NCBI GenBank assembly: GCA_028290165.1
Contig: JAQGKJ010000015.1
Span: forward strand, 1-5,671
Source: Bradyrhizobium sp.
GTDB taxonomy: Bacteria; Pseudomonadota; Alphaproteobacteria; Rhizobiales; Xanthobacteraceae
DNA length: 5,671 bases
Direction: 5' to 3'
Shown in pieces: positions 4,477 through 5,671 of the stretch; positions within the stretch are counted from its first letter, which is position 1, and each line of letters starts with the position of its first letter. Made by a program: the position numbers and the translations under genes. Below the pieces are notes generated by a model. It did not search any database and was not told the origin of the DNA. It was given only the letters and a program-made list of their open reading frames with translations.

Positions 4477-5671
4477 CTACGCGCGGACCCGGACGTAACT
4501 GCCGGGCGCGTCTTCGATCGGCGGCAACGCCTCGGTGCCGACCGTACGCGCCGGCACTTCCTCGGCGTCGATGCTCTTTAGCCATTCGCGCCAGTCGGGC
4601 CACCACGAGCCCTTATGCTCCTGTGCGCCCTTGAGCCAGTCCGCAAGCGTCACGTCCTTGATATTGTCGTTGGTCCAAAACTGGTACTTGCCTGACGCCG
4701 GCGGGTTGACCACGCCGGCGATATGACCGGACCCGGACAGCACGTATTTCACCGGCCCGCCGAAAAACTGCGAGCCGTAAAGCACCGAATCCGCCGGCGC
4801 GATGTGGTCCTCGCGCGTCGCCAGATTGTAGATCGGCACCTTGACCTTCGACAGATCGAGCAGCGTATTGTCCAGCACCATGCTGCCGGTCGACAGCCGG
4901 TTCTCCAGATAGCAATTGCGCAGGTAATAGGAATGGTTGGCCGCCGGCATCCGCGTGGCGTCCGAATTCCAGTGCAGGAGGTCGAACGACGAGGGCGGCT
5001 GTCCCTTGAGGTAATTGCTGACGACATAGGACCAGATCAGATCGTTCGAGCGCAGCATGTTGAAGGCCATCGCCATCTTGCTGCCTTCGAGCACGCCGGA
5101 TTCCTGCATGTCGCGCTCGAGCGCCGAGATCTGGTCTTCGTCGACGAACACCAGGAGATCGCCGGCATGGGTGAAATCGACTTGCGCTGCCAGGAACGTC
5201 GCCGAGGTCACGCGCACCCGCCGCTTTTCCGCAAGCCAGGCCAGCGTCGAGGCGAGCAGCGTGCCGCCGACGCAGTAGCCCATGGTGTGGACCTTCAATT
5301 CGCCGGTGGCGCGCTCGATGGCGTCCATCGCCGCCAGCGGACCTTCCTTCATGTAGTCGTCGAAGGTTTTGCTTCCCAGGCTCCGGTCCGGGTTGACCCA
5401 CGAAATCACGAACACCGTAGTGCCCTGATCGACACACCATTTGATGAAGGATTTTTCCGGCTTGAGGTCGAGGATGTAGAACTTGTTGATCCACGGCGGC
5501 ACGATCAGAAGCGGGGTGCGCAGCACATTCTCCGTCGCAGGCGCATACTGGATCAGCTGCATCAGCTCGTTCTGGAAGATCACCTTGCCCGGCGTCGTCG
5601 CCATGTTGACGCCGACGACGAGATTGGAAGGGTCGGACTGACGGATGCGCAGCGTGCCGCGTCCGGCCTCA
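4477..5671 (-). CDS. phaC: class I poly(3-hydroxyalkanoate) synthase, C-terminal part (N-terminus outside window)
   Basis: PhaC polymerises 3-hydroxyacyl-CoA into polyhydroxyalkanoate on the surface of carbon-storage granules. The frame is open to the right edge, so about 397 C-terminal residues are seen of the roughly 590-600 usual for class I. The missing part is the N-terminal region. Numbering from the internal methionine at 5604: [19 protein letters not shown] (2-20), [17 protein letters not shown] (31-47), the lipase-like box GYCVGG with nucleophile C111, the conserved tryptophan W191 in [17 protein letters not shown] (229-237), D266 in TREDHIAP and H294 in GSGHIAG. Asp and His are 28 residues apart, as in the Ralstonia enzyme (D480, H508), completing the Cys-Asp-His triad. 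Nothing is broken. The internal ATG at 5604 is not a start, because the upstream codons read like PhaC too. The MAPEG gene follows 75 bases downstream. Identification firm. Confidence 0.97.
   Translation of the reverse strand, partial: EAGRGTLRIRQSDPSNLVVGVNMATTPGKVIFQNELMQLIQYAPATENVLRTPLLIVPPWINKFYILDLKPEKSFIKWCVDQGTTVFVISWVNPDRSLGSKTFDDYMKEGPLAAMDAIERATGELKVHTMGYCVGGTLLASTLAWLAEKRRVRVTSATFLAAQVDFTHAGDLLVFVDEDQISALERDMQESGVLEGSKMAMAFNMLRSNDLIWSYVVSNYLKGQPPSSFDLLHWNSDATRMPAANHSYYLRNCYLENRLSTGSMVLDNTLLDLSKVKVPIYNLATREDHIAPADSVLYGSQFFGGPVKYVLSGSGHIAGVVNPPASGKYQFWTNDNIKDVTLADWLKGAQEHKGSWWPDWREWLKSIDAEEVPARTVGTEALPPIEDAPGSYVRVRA

Noticed and set aside
4613..5494. 293-codon second frame within phaC
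   Set aside because: PhaC has all its motifs in the other frame; this one is arginine/glycine/alanine-rich with no motif.

Overview
The window looks like chromosomal DNA from a high-GC alphaproteobacterium, most likely Bradyrhizobium or a close relative (Nitrobacteraceae). This rests on the strong G/C third-position bias, protein sequences that read like Bradyrhizobium versions of their families, and two intergenic palindromic elements of a type I remember from such genomes. The assignment is inferred from reading alone, without a database search.

Layout from left to right. (1) Positions 1-605 (+) hold the 3' part of a Sel1-repeat protein gene whose start lies outside the window. (2) About 200 bases without a gene follow, ending in a strong ribosome-binding site. 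(3) A metallo-beta-lactamase-fold hydrolase gene (+) ends at 1815. It encodes a convincing twin-arginine export signal but has no ordinary start codon in front of that signal. (4) A 273-base gap (1816-2088) carries a palindromic repeat, a perfect GC-rich hairpin and possible leader structures. (5) A PaiB-like FMN-binding regulator gene (2089-2775, +) overlaps argC (2772-3821, +) by ATGA. (6) argC converges on a MAPEG-family membrane protein gene (4003-4401, -) across a 127-base palindromic repeat. (7) The 3' two-thirds of a class I polyhydroxyalkanoate synthase gene, phaC (4477-5671, -), runs off the right edge, 75 bases upstream of the MAPEG gene on the same strand.

Functionally this is mostly housekeeping: arginine biosynthesis (argC), carbon storage (phaC), and stress or membrane accessory proteins (Sel1, MAPEG, PaiB-like). 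The paiB-like/argC pair is probably co-translated. The exported hydrolase resembles the OPHC2/methyl-parathion-hydrolase-like branch, so a lactonase or esterase role is plausible. I see no mobile element, CRISPR array, tRNA, rRNA or defence system, and no evidence for a wholly new multi-gene system. The points most worth a second look are the missing start codon of the hydrolase, the two dispersed palindromes, and the coupling of a PaiB-like flavoprotein to argC.
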